Shown one piece after another: positions 36,145 through 45,482 of a stretch of 64,000 bases of DNA (position 1 is its first letter; each line of letters begins with the position of its first letter). The stretch lies in assembly GCF_002843315.1 (NCBI RefSeq), contig NZ_MVDD01000017.1:26186-90185 (forward strand), in the 5' to 3' direction. The notes under the pieces were generated by a model. It saw only the letters and a list, made by a program, of their open reading frames with translations. It had not been told where the DNA came from and did not search any database. Source of the stretch: Labilibaculum filiforme. GTDB lineage: Bacteria; Bacteroidota; Bacteroidia; Bacteroidales; Marinifilaceae. The translations under genes were made by a program, and so were the position numbers.

Positions 36145-39114
36145 TTAGAACGTTAAGTTTACACCCATAGTAAATGTACGTGGTCTAGGATAAAAGTTAT
36201 CATCAACACCACCATCAACTTCTGGATCAAGACCATCATATTTTGTTATTGTAAATACATTTTGAACTGTAAAACTTACTCGAGCATTAATGTCTTTACC
36301 AGCAAATTTGTCAAAAGTGTATCCCGCACTAATATTATCCATTTTTAAGAAGGACGCATTTTGAACAAAATAATCAGATGTAAACTGACGTTTCACAAAG
36401 TTTGTTTCGCTTAAATAGGTTGGCATGTTTTTCCAGTATCCTATTTGTTGCATTTGATCATATGATGCCCCTGCAGCAACTTGGTTTAATACATAGTTGC
36501 CAATATTAGCACGTAATGATGTAGACATATCAAACTGCTTATAGTTAAAACGAGCAGAGAAACCAAAGATATCTTCAGCAGTAGGGTTGTGGTAGATGTA
36601 TTTGTTCGCATTATCGCCACTAATTACACCACCGTTTCCAGCGATATCATCATAAAGACCTTCAATAGGATTGCCATTGGCATCATAAACCTGAGAGTTA
36701 ACAAAGAACGAGTGAGCAGCTTCACCAACTCGAGTAATTTGTCTAACGCCAGTCATACCTCCACCTTCGGTAACACCAATGTATTCAGGATCATCAGTTA
36801 ACAATAGTTTGGTTAATTTATTGTCATTGCGAGTGTAATTCAATCCAATGTTTAAAGACATATCAGGAGTTGAAATTGCAACAACGTTTAATGAAACTTC
36901 AATACCTTTATTTTCAAGACTACCAACATTAGTATACAATCTGTTAGAGAAGTTACTACCACTAGGAATAGTTACAAGGTTTAACAAATCTTTTGTTTCA
37001 CGGAAATAGTAATCAACCGATCCATTAATACGGTTATTTAAGAATCCAAAGTCCAAACCAATATTTTGAGTAGTTGTTTCTTCCCATTTAATATCAGGAT
37101 CGTAAGTATTTGGTCTTAGCGTTGAAGTAAATTCTCCGTTAATAGGATAATAATACCCTTGTTGAGAGCTGATGTATTGTGCCTGATAGGGATAATCGTT
37201 ATCCGATATATCTTGCTGACCAGTGATACCCCAACCTAATCTAACTTTTAAGTCGGATACAACATCAACATCTTTCAGGAATGATTCTTCATGCATCTTC
37301 CAAGCAAAAGCCGCTGATGGGAAAAATCCCCAACGATTGTCTTCAGAAAATCTTGAAGATCCATCATATCTAAATGTTCCTGTAAACAGATATTTATTCA
37401 TTAAAGCATAATTCATACGACCAAAGAAAGACACTAGATAGTTTTCTGTTTCAGAAGCAGTATCATTATCTACTTGTAATGGATGAGTTTCATCTTCTAC
37501 CGATCTTGTGTAATTAGTACTTTCTCTTTCAAAATGTTGCCATGAATATCCTCCAGTTAAATCTAATCTATGATTTTCATTAAACTCTTTATTATAGCCC
37601 AAATAAAAGTCTAAAAGGTTATTTTTATTTTTGGCTGTATAATCACTTAGTTTACCCCACGATGATGGAACTAATGTAGAAGGAGAGGTGGTTGGTCGGT
37701 TATTTTGACCATCACTTTCAGTATAGTCAGTAGCTATATTTAAATTAGCCTGCATGTCACGAAGAAATGGTAGGGTGTAATTTAATTTTAAGTTAGCTAC
37801 AAGTCGGTAAACATCCGATTTATTATTAACGGCTTTTGCTTGTTCTACAGGATTAGGAGTACCTAAGTTGGCTCCATAGTTTTGCCATTGGTAGTAACCT
37901 GCCGAACTTGTATTACCATCATAAATTGGCTGTGTAGGATCCATAGAAACTGCAGATCCAATGGCTCCAGTATCACCAAAGTTATTATTGGTCATCATGA
38001 ATTTTGCATTCATGTTTACTTTCAAATCATTATTCAGAAATGTTGGATTTAAATTTAATGATCCAGTATATCTTTGCATATCTGTATTTTCCAAAATACC
38101 TGTTTGATCAGTGTAACCTAAGGAGATACGATATGGAATATTTTTTTCGGAACCTGAAAAAGCTAAATTGTGATCATGAGAAACTGAAGTACGGAAAATT
38201 TCTTTCTGCCAATCTGTATTTTCAGTTCCTAAGTTGTCGTAGATTAAAGGGTCGTACAGCGTTCTATTGTCATTGGCGATTTTTCTTAATTGATCACCTG
38301 AATACACATCAATATAATCAATTGGTGAAGCAACAGAAATACTTCCACTATAATTTACTTTTAAAGGTGATCCTTTTACTCCTTGTTTGGTGGTTATAAT
38401 TATAACACCATTAGAAGCTCTAGATCCATAAATTGCGGTTGAAGATGCATCTTTTAATACTGTAAATGTTTCAATATCGTTTGGATTAATAAATGAAAGT
38501 GCATTTGAACTACCACTTACATTATTTCCAACACTTTCTATCGGCATTCCATCAACAATAATTAATGGGTCATTTGATGCGTTAAAAGAAGAACCTCCAC
38601 GAATTCGAATAGTAGATCCACTTCCTGGAGCTCCCCCTGCAGATGTAATTACAACTCCTGCTGATTTTCCAACTAAAAGGTCTTGTGGAGAGGTGATATT
38701 ACCTCTGTTAAAATCTTTTGAGGAGACACTAGTTACAGAACCTGTTTTGTCTTCTTTCTTCACTGTACCGTAACCAATCACAACTACCTCGGAAAGGTTT
38801 TCGGTTTCAACACTCAAAATTACATTAATTTGAGTTTGATCACCAACTACAATCTCTTGCGGACGGTATCCAACAAAAGAATAAATAATAGTAGCATCGG
38901 CGCCTACACTTAAAGTGTAGTTTCCGTCAATGTCGGTAGTTGTACCAATAGTTGTACCCTTTACAACTATTGAAACACCAGGAATTCCGATGCCATCGTT
39001 TGCATCAGTAACTAAACCAGTAACTACTTTTTCCTGTGCATATATCATGGTAAATGAAAATACCATAACCAGCATAAGAAGTAGTTTTCTAAGTCTACTA
39101 AAGTTAAGTTCCAT
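36145..39114 (-). CDS. susC: SusC/RagA-family TonB-dependent oligosaccharide transporter
   Basis: A 989-residue outer-membrane transporter. The signal peptide (about 1-26, ending FTMIYAQ) is followed by the N-terminal carboxypeptidase-regulatory-like domain (VTGLVTDANDGIGIPGVSIV ... GTTTDIDGNYTLSV), a TonB-box/RagA segment (LSEVVVIGYGTVKKEDKTGSV), the plug (IRIRGGSSFNASNDPLIIVD) and a 22-strand-type barrel ending VNLTF. It imports maltooligosaccharides energised by TonB. It is the first gene of the leftward arm, with a promoter and LacI-type sites in the 422-bp gap to the divergent regulator gene. Confidence 0.94.
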   Translation of the reverse strand: MELNFSRLRKLLLMLVMVFSFTMIYAQEKVVTGLVTDANDGIGIPGVSIVVKGTTIGTTTDIDGNYTLSVGADATIIYSFVGYRPQEIVVGDQTQINVILSVETENLSEVVVIGYGTVKKEDKTGSVTSVSSKDFNRGNITSPQDLLVGKSAGVVITSAGGAPGSGSTIRIRGGSSFNASNDPLIIVDGMPIESVGNNVSGSSNALSFINPNDIETFTVLKDASSTAIYGSRASNGVIIITTKQGVKGSPLKVNYSGSISVASPIDYIDVYSGDQLRKIANDNRTLYDPLIYDNLGTENTDWQKEIFRTSVSHDHNLAFSGSEKNIPYRISLGYTDQTGILENTDMQRYTGSLNLNPTFLNNDLKVNMNAKFMMTNNNFGDTGAIGSAVSMDPTQPIYDGNTSSAGYYQWQNYGANLGTPNPVEQAKAVNNKSDVYRLVANLKLNYTLPFLRDMQANLNIATDYTESDGQNNRPTTSPSTLVPSSWGKLSDYTAKNKNNLLDFYLGYNKEFNENHRLDLTGGYSWQHFERESTNYTRSVEDETHPLQVDNDTASETENYLVSFFGRMNYALMNKYLFTGTFRYDGSSRFSEDNRWGFFPSAAFAWKMHEESFLKDVDVVSDLKVRLGWGITGQQDISDNDYPYQAQYISSQQGYYYPINGEFTSTLRPNTYDPDIKWEETTTQNIGLDFGFLNNRINGSVDYYFRETKDLLNLVTIPSGSNFSNRLYTNVGSLENKGIEVSLNVVAISTPDMSLNIGLNYTRNDNKLTKLLLTDDPEYIGVTEGGGMTGVRQITRVGEAAHSFFVNSQVYDANGNPIEGLYDDIAGNGGVISGDNANKYIYHNPTAEDIFGFSARFNYKQFDMSTSLRANIGNYVLNQVAAGASYDQMQQIGYWKNMPTYLSETNFVKRQFTSDYFVQNASFLKMDNISAGYTFDKFAGKDINARVSFTVQNVFTITKYDGLDPEVDGGVDDNFYPRPRTFTMGVNLTF

Positions 39115-39262
39115 AAATTAGAAATTTAAGATAAATTAGAAATTAGTTAAAAAGTTAAGGTGTTTTAGATAAAAATATGAACTCGTGTTTCCGACTTGGG
39201 CTCTTCCTTTTTATTCTCTAAAATTCCCTTAACGTTAAGTTAGCCTTAATTCATTCTATAAT

Positions 39263-39296
39263 CAAAGATAAATGTTGAAACTCTCTTCTTTGTAAA
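39263..39296 (-). promoter_or_regulatory. Candidate promoter of the susC arm
   Basis: On the minus strand TATCTTTG (39263-39270) matches TAnnTTTG. A TTTAC-like -33 element lies near 39292-39296, slightly far at 22 bp. The leader to susC would be about 140 nt. The LacI-type palindrome at 39340-39349 lies upstream of this promoter. Confidence 0.45.
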
Positions 39297-39322
39297 TGAT
39301 TGATAGTTAAGTGTGAATAAAT

Positions 39323-39349
39323 CATCGCAAACGTCACCGCAAACGTTTG
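39323..39349. promoter_or_regulatory. LacI-family operator (palindrome plus half-site)
   Basis: CAAACGTTTG (39340-39349) is a perfect 10-bp palindrome with the central CG typical of LacI/GalR operators. TCATCGCAAACGT (39323-39335) adds a direct half-site copy CGCAAACG 15 bp away. It lies between susC and the divergent lacI-type gene. Related sequences occur upstream of the transporter operon at 40651-40662 and 40693-40702. Binding by the adjacent regulator is inference. Confidence 0.65.
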
Positions 39350-39536
39350 ATATCTAAAAATGTAGATACGTTAATAATATCCAAACAAATGGTGATTAGG
39401 TCTGCAGTTTTGTTTAATTTTTTCTATATTTACAAAGCTTGTTTCAAGTCTGATTAAAATGTGTAGAATGTTTTTAATCATCTTGTTACATATTATCTAC
39501 TTAGATGCTTGACGTCTATTAATATATGAATTTTAA

Positions 39537-40556
39537 ATGAGAAGCGGGCAAATAACAATTAAAGATATCGCCAAAGAATTAGGAATTTCAGCCTCTACTG
39601 TTTCCAGAGCGCTTAAGGATCATCCTGATATTAGTAGTAAAACAAAAGAGGCTGTAAACGAATTGGCTAAGAAATGGCACTACAAGCCAAATGCCGTGGC
39701 TTTAAGTTTGCGAAATAGTAAAACGAATATAATCGGTGTTATTATTCCTGAAATCGTTCATCATTTCTTTTCCTCAGTAATCAGTGGAATTGAAGATGTT
39801 GCTTCCAAAGCCGGTTATAACGTAATGATTTTTCAATCGAATGAATCTTATGAACGGGAAATGGAGAACGTTCAGGCGCTTCTATCCAGTCGTGTGGACG
39901 GGGTTCTTGTTTCTATGTCGAAGGAAACAAAAGACCATAGTCACTTTCGGGAATTAAGAGACAATGGGATTCCAATTGTATTTTTCGATCGGGTTTGTAA
40001 CGACTTGTCTTCAGATAATGTAATTGTTGATGATTTTGCCGGTGCTTTTGCAGCAGTAGAGCATCTTATAAAGATAGGTTGTAAAAGAATTGCACATTTA
40101 TCGGCTCCACAACATTTATTACTGGCACAAAATCGACAGAAAGGATTTCGCCAAGCAATGTCGAAGCATAAAATACCAATCGACGAAAATTTAATTATTA
40201 AATGTGATAGTTTTGATGAAGCTTTTCTTAAAACTCCAGAATTGTTGGCTTTACCTGAACCACCTGATGCAATATTTGCGGTGAATGAATTAACTGCTGC
40301 GGGTGCACTGTTAATGGTGAAAAAATCAGGATTAAAAGTTCCCGAGGATATATCTATTGTTGGGTTTACCGATGGGGTAGTTTCTCGAATTACCGATCCT
40401 TCACTTACTACACTGGAACAACATGGATTTGATATTGGATTAAAAGCTGCAGAGCTTATTGTCGAAAGAATTACTGCAGGTGATATGGATTACGAACCGG
40501 TAACAAAAGTGGTAAAAACTAGTCTGATTGTGAGAGGATCAACTAGACCTATATAA
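39537..40556 (+). CDS. LacI/GalR-family transcriptional regulator of the maltodextrin locus
   Basis: A 339-residue regulator. The N-terminal helix-turn-helix reads ITIKDIAKELGISASTVSRA, followed by the hinge helix (YKPNAVALSLR). The remainder is a periplasmic-binding-protein-like effector domain (IIGVIIPEIVHHFFSSVISG, VDGVLVSMS, IPIVFFDRV, GCKRIAHLS, PEDISIVGFTDG, SLTTLEQHGFDIG). It lies between the two arms of the locus, divergent from susC and co-directional with the transporter operon, so it probably senses maltose or a maltooligosaccharide. SusR, the AraC-like maltose regulator of Bacteroides, is absent from the window. Confidence 0.93.
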   Translation: MRSGQITIKDIAKELGISASTVSRALKDHPDISSKTKEAVNELAKKWHYKPNAVALSLRNSKTNIIGVIIPEIVHHFFSSVISGIEDVASKAGYNVMIFQSNESYEREMENVQALLSSRVDGVLVSMSKETKDHSHFRELRDNGIPIVFFDRVCNDLSSDNVIVDDFAGAFAAVEHLIKIGCKRIAHLSAPQHLLLAQNRQKGFRQAMSKHKIPIDENLIIKCDSFDEAFLKTPELLALPEPPDAIFAVNELTAAGALLMVKKSGLKVPEDISIVGFTDGVVSRITDPSLTTLEQHGFDIGLKAAELIVERITAGDMDYEPVTKVVKTSLIVRGSTRPI

Positions 40557-40580
40557 TATATATTATACCTAAAGAAATAA

Positions 40581-40608
40581 AAAAAAGCTGCTTTGCGCAG
40601 CTTTTTTT
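40581..40608 (+). terminator. Rho-independent terminator after the LacI-family gene
   Basis: AAAAGCTGC / GCAGCTTTT with a 5-nt loop is followed by a T run, 25 bp past the regulator stop. It makes the transporter operon an independent transcription unit. Confidence 0.88.
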
Positions 40609-40650
40609 ATTGCTAAAAGTTAACTGAATATGTATAAGAGCTATGAAAAT

Positions 40651-40702
40651 TCATCGCTAACGAAAAAAAAATGATTTATTTTGACTTTGTTGCAATCGTT
40701 TG
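40651..40702. promoter_or_regulatory. Second LacI-type site (palindrome variant plus half-site)
   Basis: CAATCGTTTG (40693-40702) differs from the perfect palindrome at 39340 by one base. TCATCGCTAACG (40651-40662) differs by one base from the half-site context TCATCGCAAACG at 39323. Both lie upstream of the -33 box at 40760. Confidence 0.5.
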
Positions 40703-40704
40703 TT

Positions 40705-40722
40705 ATGGGCTATTAAGCCCAT
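40705..40722. promoter_or_regulatory. Inverted repeat between the LacI-type site and the promoter
   Basis: ATGGGCT-ATTA-AGCCCAT is a perfect 7-bp inverted repeat. It sits 38 bp upstream of the -33 box of the transporter operon and has no T tract. It is a candidate site for a second regulator, of unknown identity. Confidence 0.35.
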
Positions 40723-40759
40723 TGTTACTGCAATTTTAGAATTGGAGATCGTATCTTAT

Positions 40760-40791
40760 TTTGACATATTGTATTTTTTTCTCTACTTTTG
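40760..40791 (+). promoter_or_regulatory. Bacteroidota promoter of the transporter-maltose phosphorylase operon
   Basis: TTTG (40760-40763) and TACTTTTG (40784-40791) match the -33 TTTG and -7 TAnnTTTG boxes exactly, separated by 20 bp. Transcription should start near 40797, giving a leader of about 325 nt. Confidence 0.75.
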
Positions 40792-40796
40792 GCCGT

Positions 40797-41122
40797 GGAG
40801 GGAAACCTCTTTTCCGACTTAATTATTCTTTACTTCCTTATATGATCTCGTTTCCAGATACAATTGGAAATGACTCAGATCTATGTTTTATATAGTACAC
40901 AGACTTGTGTACTATGAATTAGCTTAGTCCGTTCTAGTACAGGTTATCATCTGTATATGATCTATAATTTTCCCAAAAAATATCTGTATTGAAATTTATT
41001 TGTAGTAGTACTCATCTCCGATGAATAGTAACTGTATTTGTTATGGTTCTATTTGAAGGTGAAGAGGGATGAATGACAGAATATGTCAGCCATTATACAG
41101 AAAGGACATAATTAACAATCAA
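40797..41122 (+). promoter_or_regulatory. Long structured 5' leader of the transporter operon
   Basis: The predicted untranslated leader contains three hairpins: GAGG-GAAA-CCTC (40798-40809), TTTCCA / TGGAAA (40851-40870), and a perfect 10-bp inverted repeat ATAGTACACA / TGTGTACTAT with a 4-nt loop (40892-40915). A 17-codon frame (ATG 40842 to TAG 40895) overlaps the second and enters the third. No known riboswitch family is recognised. Regulation by leader structure or leader translation is possible but unproven. Confidence 0.4.
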
Positions 41123-42457
41123 ATGAAGAAACAACCTCGTTTAAATTTTTGGCAAATCTGGAACCTGAGTTTTGGTTTTTTAGGTGTGCAATTTGGTTTT
41201 GCATTGCAAAATGCTAATGCTAGTCGAATATTATCCAATTTAGGTGCCGACCTGCACTCTTTATCATTGTTTTGGTTAGTTGCGCCTGTCATGGGATTGC
41301 TGATACAACCTGTAGTTGGTGCGGCTAGTGATACTACTTGGACCAGAATAGGTCGAAGGTCGCCTTATATTTTAGGAGGTGCAATTTTTTCTATGATTGC
41401 GATGTTTTTTATGCCTAATGCGCCTAATGTTATTTCGGCAGGAGGTGTTGGAGCACTAATATTTGGTGCGGTAATGCTTGCTGTAATGGATGGTTCATTT
41501 AATGTTACTTTTCAGCCTTTTAGAGCTTTGGTGGCAGATATGACCCCAGAAGATCAAAGGAATGTTGGTTATTCTGTTCAAAGTTTCTTAATTAATGTTG
41601 GAGCGGTTATTGGATCGGCATTGCCTTTTATATTAACAGCTTTTGGCGTTCAAAATGATGCTCCTGCAGGAGAGGTTGCCGATTCTGTAATTTGGTCGTT
41701 TTACCTAGGTGGATCGATTCTTTTACTAAGTGTATTGGTAACTGTTTTTAAAACGAAAGAATATGCCCCGGAAGAATTTGAAGCATACAATAATATTACT
41801 GCAGAAGATAAAGAGAAAAAAGAAAGCTTTTTTACTCTGTTAAAGAATTTGCCAACAACAATGAAACAGCTTGCCTTGGTGCAACTTCTTTCGTGGTTTC
41901 CGCTGTTTTTAATGTGGGTGTATGCAACCCCTGCTTTTGCACAGCATTATTGGAATACGCCAATTGGCGATGCTAGTTCTCCAGCTTATAACGAAGCTGC
42001 GAATTGGGTAGGTATTTGTTTTGCTGCTTATAGTTTATTTGCAGCGCTGTTTTCTATTGTCATGCCTTGGTTTATTCGTAAAACAAGCCGAAAAACAGTT
42101 TATTCTTTCGCTCTGGTTGCTGGTGGTATTGGGTATATTTCAACCTACTTTTTTCACGATCAATACATGTTATTGGTGTCGATGATTGGAATTGGTTTTG
42201 CATGGGCTGCAATACTAGCAATGCCATACGCTATTTTGTCGGGTGTTCTGCCTGCAAAAAGCATGGGCGTTTACATGGGATTATTCAACCTAACAGTTGT
42301 AATTCCGCAAATAATTAGCGGGGTATTTGGAGGATCTATTTTAAAGATATTCTTCCACGAACAAGCTATTTATATTCTGGTGCTTGCCGGTGTATTGATG
42401 TTATTAGGGTCGGTTTCCGTCTTTTTTATTAAAACAAAAGAGGATTCAAAATTATAA
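41123..42457 (+). CDS. MFS sugar transporter (maltose/oligosaccharide type)
   Basis: A 444-residue inner-membrane protein with about 12 hydrophobic segments. It resembles the SLC45/GPH-like sugar:proton symporters found in Bacteroidota maltose loci. Visible features are LNFWQIWNLSFGFLGVQFGF in helix 1, QPVVGAASDTTWTRIGRRSP with the cytoplasmic loop-2 motif, and FQPFRALVADMTPEDQRNVG. The ATG at 41123 (MKKQPRLNFW) is preferred over an in-frame ATG at 41069, whose extra residues are not membrane-like. It is the first gene of the rightward operon, 11 bp before pgmB. Maltose as substrate is inferred from the next two enzymes. Confidence 0.88.
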   Translation: MKKQPRLNFWQIWNLSFGFLGVQFGFALQNANASRILSNLGADLHSLSLFWLVAPVMGLLIQPVVGAASDTTWTRIGRRSPYILGGAIFSMIAMFFMPNAPNVISAGGVGALIFGAVMLAVMDGSFNVTFQPFRALVADMTPEDQRNVGYSVQSFLINVGAVIGSALPFILTAFGVQNDAPAGEVADSVIWSFYLGGSILLLSVLVTVFKTKEYAPEEFEAYNNITAEDKEKKESFFTLLKNLPTTMKQLALVQLLSWFPLFLMWVYATPAFAQHYWNTPIGDASSPAYNEAANWVGICFAAYSLFAALFSIVMPWFIRKTSRKTVYSFALVAGGIGYISTYFFHDQYMLLVSMIGIGFAWAAILAMPYAILSGVLPAKSMGVYMGLFNLTVVIPQIISGVFGGSILKIFFHEQAIYILVLAGVLMLLGSVSVFFIKTKEDSKL

Positions 42458-42468
42458 TTTTATTACTG

Positions 42469-43116
42469 ATGGAAAAGATAAGTGCATGTATTTTTGATTT
42501 AGATGGAGTAGTGGTGGATACGGCGAAGTATCATTACATCGCATGGAAAAGTATAGCAAATGAGTTGGGTTTCGACTTCACAGAGGAAGATAACGAGAGA
42601 TTGAAAGGTGTAAGTCGCATGACTTCTTTGGATATTCTTCTGTCGATTGGTGGAGTTGAACTTGCTCAGGAAACTAAACTGGAATTGGCCGATAAGAAAA
42701 ACAAAAACTATTTGGAGTACATATTAAAAATGACTCCTGATGAAATTCTTCCTGGTGTGAAAGAATTTATGAATGAACTTAAATCTAATGGAGTGAAGAT
42801 TGCTTTGGGATCTGCAAGTAAAAATGCGATGACAATCTTGAATCAATTAGAGCTTACCAATTATTTCGATGTGGTGGTTGATGGAACGCACGTGAGTAAT
42901 GCAAAGCCTGATCCGGAAGTTTTTTTGAAAGGAGCAGAATTGCTTAAGGTTGCTCCGTCGGAATGTATTGTGTTTGAAGATGCAGAGGCAGGAGTAGAAG
43001 CCGCAATTAACGGCAAAATGAAGTGTGTAGGAATTGGTTCTCCGGATGTATTGGGTAAAGCAAATTTGGTAGTCCCGGGTTTTGTTGGGTTCACCATGAC
43101 TCAATTGAACTTTTAA
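42469..43116 (+). CDS. pgmB: Beta-phosphoglucomutase
   Basis: A 215-residue HAD-superfamily enzyme converting beta-glucose 1-phosphate to glucose 6-phosphate. The nucleophile D10 and acid/base D12 lie in CIFDLDGVVVDTAKYHY. RLKGVSRMTSLDILL is the beta-PGM cap-domain signature, GSASKN is HAD motif II, KPDPEVF is motif III and VFEDAEAGVEAA is motif IV. The product of maltose phosphorylase, encoded 36 bp downstream, is exactly its substrate, which strongly supports the assignment. Confidence 0.95.
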   Translation: MEKISACIFDLDGVVVDTAKYHYIAWKSIANELGFDFTEEDNERLKGVSRMTSLDILLSIGGVELAQETKLELADKKNKNYLEYILKMTPDEILPGVKEFMNELKSNGVKIALGSASKNAMTILNQLELTNYFDVVVDGTHVSNAKPDPEVFLKGAELLKVAPSECIVFEDAEAGVEAAINGKMKCVGIGSPDVLGKANLVVPGFVGFTMTQLNF

Positions 43117-43152
43117 GACCAGTAGTAAGATTATTTTTTAAAGGAAATCAAC

Positions 43153-45465
43153 ATGAATGAATATTTAAAACATGATGAGTGGTGTATTATAGAAGAAGGG
43201 TTCAAGCCTGAAAATCACCGTGCATCTGAAAGTATATTTAGTCTTGGAAATGGCAACATGGGACAAAGAGCCATGTTTGAAGAACATTATTCGGGCAAAA
43301 CATTACAAGGAACCTACATTGCTGGTGTTTATTATCCTGATAAAACCAGAGTTGGTTGGTGGAAAAACGGATATCCGGAGTATTTTGCCAAGGTATTAAA
43401 TGCGCCAAACTGGATTGGAATTGATGTGAAAGTGAATGGCGAAATGCTTGATCTTGCTAGTTGTAAGGTAAGTGATTTCGTTCGCACATTAAATATGCAG
43501 GAAGGCATTTTGCTTCGTTCATTTATTGCCGAAATGCCAAACGGAAACCAAATTAAGGTAGATGCAAAACGTTTTTTAAGTATTGTAAGTTCCGAAGTTG
43601 GTGCAATTCGCTATTCTGTAAAGACTTTAAATTTCGATGGAAAGATTAGTTTCCATCCCTACTTAGATGCTGACGTAGCGAATGAAGATTCGAACTACGA
43701 CGAGAAGTTTTGGGATGTTTTGTCTTGTAAATCCGACAAGGGAGAAGGTTTAATTACGGCTAAAACTAAAAAGTTAGATTTTCATGTTTGTATAGGAATG
43801 AAATATGACGTATACAAAGATGGACAGAAACTGGAAATGACTCCTTCTGTTACAGAAGAAGCTAAATATGTAGCCAATACTGTCGAATTTGAAGTTCGAA
43901 AAGGGGAGGAGCTTACTATTTATAAATATGCTGGTGTTCTGAGTTCTTTAAATCATAACAAAACCGAGATTCAAGCCAATGCACAAAGTGTTACTGCAAA
44001 AGCTTATGCAAAAGGTTATGATTCACTTTTAAAAGAACATGTTGCCGCTTGGGCAAGTAAATGGGCACATAGTGATATTACCATTGAAGGGGATGTTGCA
44101 GCACAGCAAGCCATTCGTTTCAATATCTTTCAATTAAATCAGACTTATACTGGTGAGGATCAAAGATTGAATATCGGACCCAAAGGTTTTACTGGTGAAA
44201 AGTATGGAGGAAGTACTTATTGGGATACAGAAGCATATTGTGTTCCCTTCTACCTTAGTACATCAAAACCTGAGGTTACTCGTAATTTGTTAATTTACAG
44301 ACATAAGCAATTGCAAAAAGCAATTGAGAATGCTGCAAAATTAGGGTTTACCGATGGTGCAGCCTTGTATCCTATGGTAACCATGAATGGGGAGGAGTGT
44401 CACAATGAGTGGGAGATTACCTTCGAAGAAATTCACCGTAATGGAGCCATTGCATTTGCTATTTACAATTACATCCGTCACACCGATGACAAAAAATATT
44501 TGGAAGAATATGGTTTGGATGTATTAATTGGTATTTCACGATTCTGGAGTCAGCGGGTGAATTACTCTGAAGCAAAGAAGAAATATGTAATGCTTGGGGT
44601 AACTGGTCCTAACGAGTACGAAAATAATATCAATAACAACTGGTACACAAGTACTATTGCCAATTGGTGTCTAAAATATACTCAGGAGGCCATGGCTCAT
44701 GTGAAAAAGACTAATTCTGGTCGTTTTGCTGAGATTATGGCAAATCTGAAATTCGATTTTGTAAAAGAGACTGCAAAATGGAACGATATTATTGATAATA
44801 TGTACTATCCGATTGATGAGGAAACAGGTGTATTCTTGCAACAGGATGGTTATATGGATAAGGAACAAATTCTGGCGGTTGATTTAGATCCGAAAGTACG
44901 TCCTATCAATCAGCATTGGTCATGGGATCGAATCTTGCGATCGTGTTTTATTAAGCAAGCTGATGTTTTGCAGGGAATTTATTTGTTCGAAGATCAATTT
45001 GATGATGCAACAATAAAGAAGAATTACGATTTCTACGAGCCTAGAACGCTTCATGAGTCTTCTCTTTCTCCTTGTATTCACTCTATTCTAGCTTCTAGAA
45101 TTGGTGATATTGAAGGAGCTTATGATCTCTATTTAAGAACTTCTCGTTTGGATATAGATGATTATAACAAAGAGGTTCACGAAGGCCTGCACATTACTAG
45201 TATGGCTGGAACATGGATGTCGATTGTTGAAGGTTTTGGCGGAATGAGAGTCTCTAACGGACAATTGATATTTAAGCCATTAATTCCTAAAGAGTGGAAG
45301 TCTTATTCATTTAAGGTACGATTTAGAGGTAATCTTTTAAATGTAAGAGTTTCGGCTGATGAAGTGGGAGTAATTAATGAAGAAGGGGAAGACATTTCTT
45401 TATTCCTGATTGATGATGAATACGTAATTGAAAAGAATAGTAGCTTGGTTATCGAGCGCGCCTAA
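43153..45465 (+). CDS. GH65 maltose phosphorylase
   Basis: A 770-residue cytoplasmic glycoside phosphorylase of family GH65. It converts maltose and phosphate to glucose and beta-glucose 1-phosphate. The N-terminal beta-sandwich (about 1-270) precedes the (alpha/alpha)6 barrel. YWDTEAYCVPF and GEECHNEWEITFEEIHRNG are diagnostic of maltose phosphorylases. The Glu of HNEWE (E419) is the likely general acid. The phosphate-binding region near HESSLSPCIHSILA and the C-terminal beta domain are present. It has no signal peptide, so it acts after MFS import. Trehalose or kojibiose phosphorylase is a less likely alternative; the HNEWE context and the amylase neighbours favour maltose. Confidence 0.92.
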   Translation: MNEYLKHDEWCIIEEGFKPENHRASESIFSLGNGNMGQRAMFEEHYSGKTLQGTYIAGVYYPDKTRVGWWKNGYPEYFAKVLNAPNWIGIDVKVNGEMLDLASCKVSDFVRTLNMQEGILLRSFIAEMPNGNQIKVDAKRFLSIVSSEVGAIRYSVKTLNFDGKISFHPYLDADVANEDSNYDEKFWDVLSCKSDKGEGLITAKTKKLDFHVCIGMKYDVYKDGQKLEMTPSVTEEAKYVANTVEFEVRKGEELTIYKYAGVLSSLNHNKTEIQANAQSVTAKAYAKGYDSLLKEHVAAWASKWAHSDITIEGDVAAQQAIRFNIFQLNQTYTGEDQRLNIGPKGFTGEKYGGSTYWDTEAYCVPFYLSTSKPEVTRNLLIYRHKQLQKAIENAAKLGFTDGAALYPMVTMNGEECHNEWEITFEEIHRNGAIAFAIYNYIRHTDDKKYLEEYGLDVLIGISRFWSQRVNYSEAKKKYVMLGVTGPNEYENNINNNWYTSTIANWCLKYTQEAMAHVKKTNSGRFAEIMANLKFDFVKETAKWNDIIDNMYYPIDEETGVFLQQDGYMDKEQILAVDLDPKVRPINQHWSWDRILRSCFIKQADVLQGIYLFEDQFDDATIKKNYDFYEPRTLHESSLSPCIHSILASRIGDIEGAYDLYLRTSRLDIDDYNKEVHEGLHITSMAGTWMSIVEGFGGMRVSNGQLIFKPLIPKEWKSYSFKVRFRGNLLNVRVSADEVGVINEEGEDISLFLIDDEYVIEKNSSLVIERA

Positions 45466-45482
45466 TTTAATACAAGAATAGC

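Noticed and set aside
38004..38399. 131-codon plus-strand frame inside susC
   Set aside because: It is antisense to a well-supported TonB-dependent transporter and has no recognisable domain.
39409..39432. TTTG and TATATTTA as a promoter for the LacI-family gene
   Set aside because: The spacing is only 12 bp, against the 19-21 expected, and the -7 box lacks the final G.
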